Shown: one piece after another, positions 5,571 to 6,611 of the stretch | Layout of the letters: each line of letters begins with the position of its first letter | Position numbering within the stretch: position 1 is the stretch's first letter | Assembly (NCBI GenBank): GCA_945907225.1 | Contig: CAMDSN010000095.1 | Span: 1 to 6,611 of the forward strand | From: Flavobacterium psychrophilum | GTDB lineage: Bacteria > Bacteroidota > Bacteroidia > Flavobacteriales > Flavobacteriaceae | Reading direction: 5' to 3' | DNA: 6,611 bases | Position numbers and translations under genes: made by a program | The notes under the pieces: generated by a model | What the model was told of the DNA's origin: nothing | Databases searched by the model: none | Seen by the model: the letters and a program-made list of their open reading frames with translations, nothing else

Positions 5571-6611
5571 TTACTTTTTGTTTAAATTTGGTAGAAAATA
5601 ACAAAAAACTCCAATTAGAGGCAGGAAAGAACAAATTACATAAACATTATGGACGGATGTCAAATCAGCCAGCTTACCTAAGAGAGCAGAACCAATAGCC
5701 CCCATTCCAAAAGCAAAACCATAAAATAAACCCGACACCATACCAATTTTTTTTGGCACTAATTCCTGAGCATATACTAAAATCGCAGGAAATGCCGACG
5801 AGATAATCAATCCAATTATTATCATCAAAAAATCGGTCCAAAACAAATTTACATAGGGTAATAATAGTGCGAATGGAGTTACTCCAAAAACAGAAAACCA
5901 AATAACATATTTCCTGCCTATTTTATCTCCAATTGAACCTCCTATAATAGTTCCCGCTGTGAATGCAATTAAGTATATAAACATATGAAATTGTGCTTCC
6001 TTAATTGTCAAACCAAAACGCTCCATAATATAAAACACATAATAAGTAGACAAACTAGCTGTATAAAAGAACTTTGAAAAAATAATAACTAATAATATTG
6101 CTATTGCCCATCTAACTTTGGTTTTAGACAAATTATGATAAGTAGTAAAAACTGTTTTTACTTGCTGTTTTTGGTTTAATTGATTGCGATACCAAAAAGC
6201 TATTTTGTACATAATTGGTAGAGCAATAAAAGCTGGAATACAAAACCAAAGTATATATCTTTGATTATTTGGAACAACTATTAACGCAACCAAAAGAGGT
6301 CCTAATGCAGTACCAAAGTTTCCTCCCACTTGAAAAATAGATTGAGCCAAACCTCTTTTCCCGCCTGAGGCCATGTTTGAAATTCGAGCAGATTCAGGAT
6401 GGAAAATTGAAGAACCAAGCCCAATACAGATAACCGAAATTAAAATATAATAAAAGTTAATAGCATAAGACAATAAAACAATTCCTACGATTGAAAACAA
6501 CATCCCAAATATTTGTGAATAAGGCTTGGGATGTTTATCGGTATAATATCCCACAAAAGGTTGAAATATAGAGGCCGAAAATTGAAAAGCGAAAGTTATC
6601 AAACCAATTTG
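5571..6611 (-). CDS. fsr: MFS transporter, Fsr (fosmidomycin resistance) family, N-terminus outside window
   Basis: The reading frame is open to the right edge, so the 5' end is missing. 346 residues are visible; by comparison with E. coli Fsr (406 residues) about 60 are lost, covering helix 1 and part of helix 2. The leftmost possible start in the window is a TTG at 6602-6600, but it codes an internal Leu within the conserved 'QIG-x-ITF' stretch and is not a start. Counting from the first in-window codon: motif A loop GYYTDKHPK (21-29), SIFHPESAR (68-76), GLAQSIFQVGGNFG (87-100), second motif A-like loop GDKIGRK (228-234), VYAQELVP (279-286). These are Fsr signatures, and about ten to eleven hydrophobic helices are visible in the inner-membrane protein. 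E. coli Fsr exports fosmidomycin; the natural substrate is unknown. The gene lies directly ahead of the GlcD-like oxidase. The family is certain; the substrate is not. Confidence 0.92.
   Translation of the reverse strand, partial: QIGLITFAFQFSASIFQPFVGYYTDKHPKPYSQIFGMLFSIVGIVLLSYAINFYYILISVICIGLGSSIFHPESARISNMASGGKRGLAQSIFQVGGNFGTALGPLLVALIVVPNNQRYILWFCIPAFIALPIMYKIAFWYRNQLNQKQQVKTVFTTYHNLSKTKVRWAIAILLVIIFSKFFYTASLSTYYVFYIMERFGLTIKEAQFHMFIYLIAFTAGTIIGGSIGDKIGRKYVIWFSVFGVTPFALLLPYVNLFWTDFLMIIIGLIISSAFPAILVYAQELVPKKIGMVSGLFYGFAFGMGAIGSALLGKLADLTSVHNVYVICSFLPLIGVFCYFLPNLNKK

Noticed and set aside
5674..5901. Second minus-strand frame of 75 codons within the transporter gene
   Set aside because: The Fsr frame through the same bases is continuous and matches the family to its C-terminus, so this is an out-of-frame shadow and not evidence of a frameshift.
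6600..6602. TTG as start codon of the transporter, giving a 343-residue protein
   Set aside because: The frame stays open to the window edge, the upstream codons Gln-Ile-Gly fit the conserved Fsr sequence, and starting here would remove helix 1 and part of helix 2.
1..6611. Mobile elements, CRISPR repeats, tRNA or riboswitch
   Set aside because: I found no transposase or phage motifs, no regular direct repeats, no cloverleaf-like tract and no known riboswitch core in the short spacers on either strand.

Overview
The window is AT-rich bacterial chromosome that looks like Bacteroidota, most likely the family Flavobacteriaceae (Flavobacterium or a close relative). The evidence is a long SecA of about 1,116 residues carrying the insertions and C-terminal tail typical of that phylum, a DUF2795 small protein, a promoter of the Bacteroidota type (TTG, 19-nt gap, TAnnTTTG), and starts without a clear Shine-Dalgarno sequence. 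The genus is an inference from sequence style only.

Layout, left to right. Bases 1-33 are the last codons of a plus-strand gene, possibly a PduO-type cob(I)alamin adenosyltransferase. A 152-nt spacer holds a good Bacteroidota-type promoter (132-161). It drives a 73-residue, very acidic DUF2795 protein (186-407), which ends at a clear intrinsic terminator (432-456). A 106-nt spacer carries a possible -7 element and an 8-bp inverted repeat. Then comes secA (563-3913), the ATPase motor of the Sec protein-export pathway. 55 nt after it lies a 36-codon, lysine-rich microprotein gene (3969-4079), probably read through from secA. A hairpin at 4099-4121, flanked by A- and T-rich runs, separates this rightward block from a leftward block and probably stops transcription both ways.

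The leftward block has two genes read from the right edge. The first is an Fsr-type MFS transporter (fosmidomycin-resistance family) whose N-terminus lies beyond the window. 38 nt later comes a GlcD-like FAD-linked oxidase of 467 residues (D-lactate/glycolate/D-2-hydroxyacid dehydrogenase family). The spacing suggests one transcript, which raises the possibility that the transporter handles a hydroxyacid or related metabolite that the oxidase uses. That is inference.

I see no tRNA, rRNA, CRISPR array, insertion sequence or phage gene. The window is mostly ordinary housekeeping DNA. The parts most worth a second look are the modified SecA (N-terminal and PPXD insertions, no zinc-binding C-terminus), the two oppositely charged microproteins beside it, the unexplained palindrome ahead of it, and the transporter-oxidase pair.
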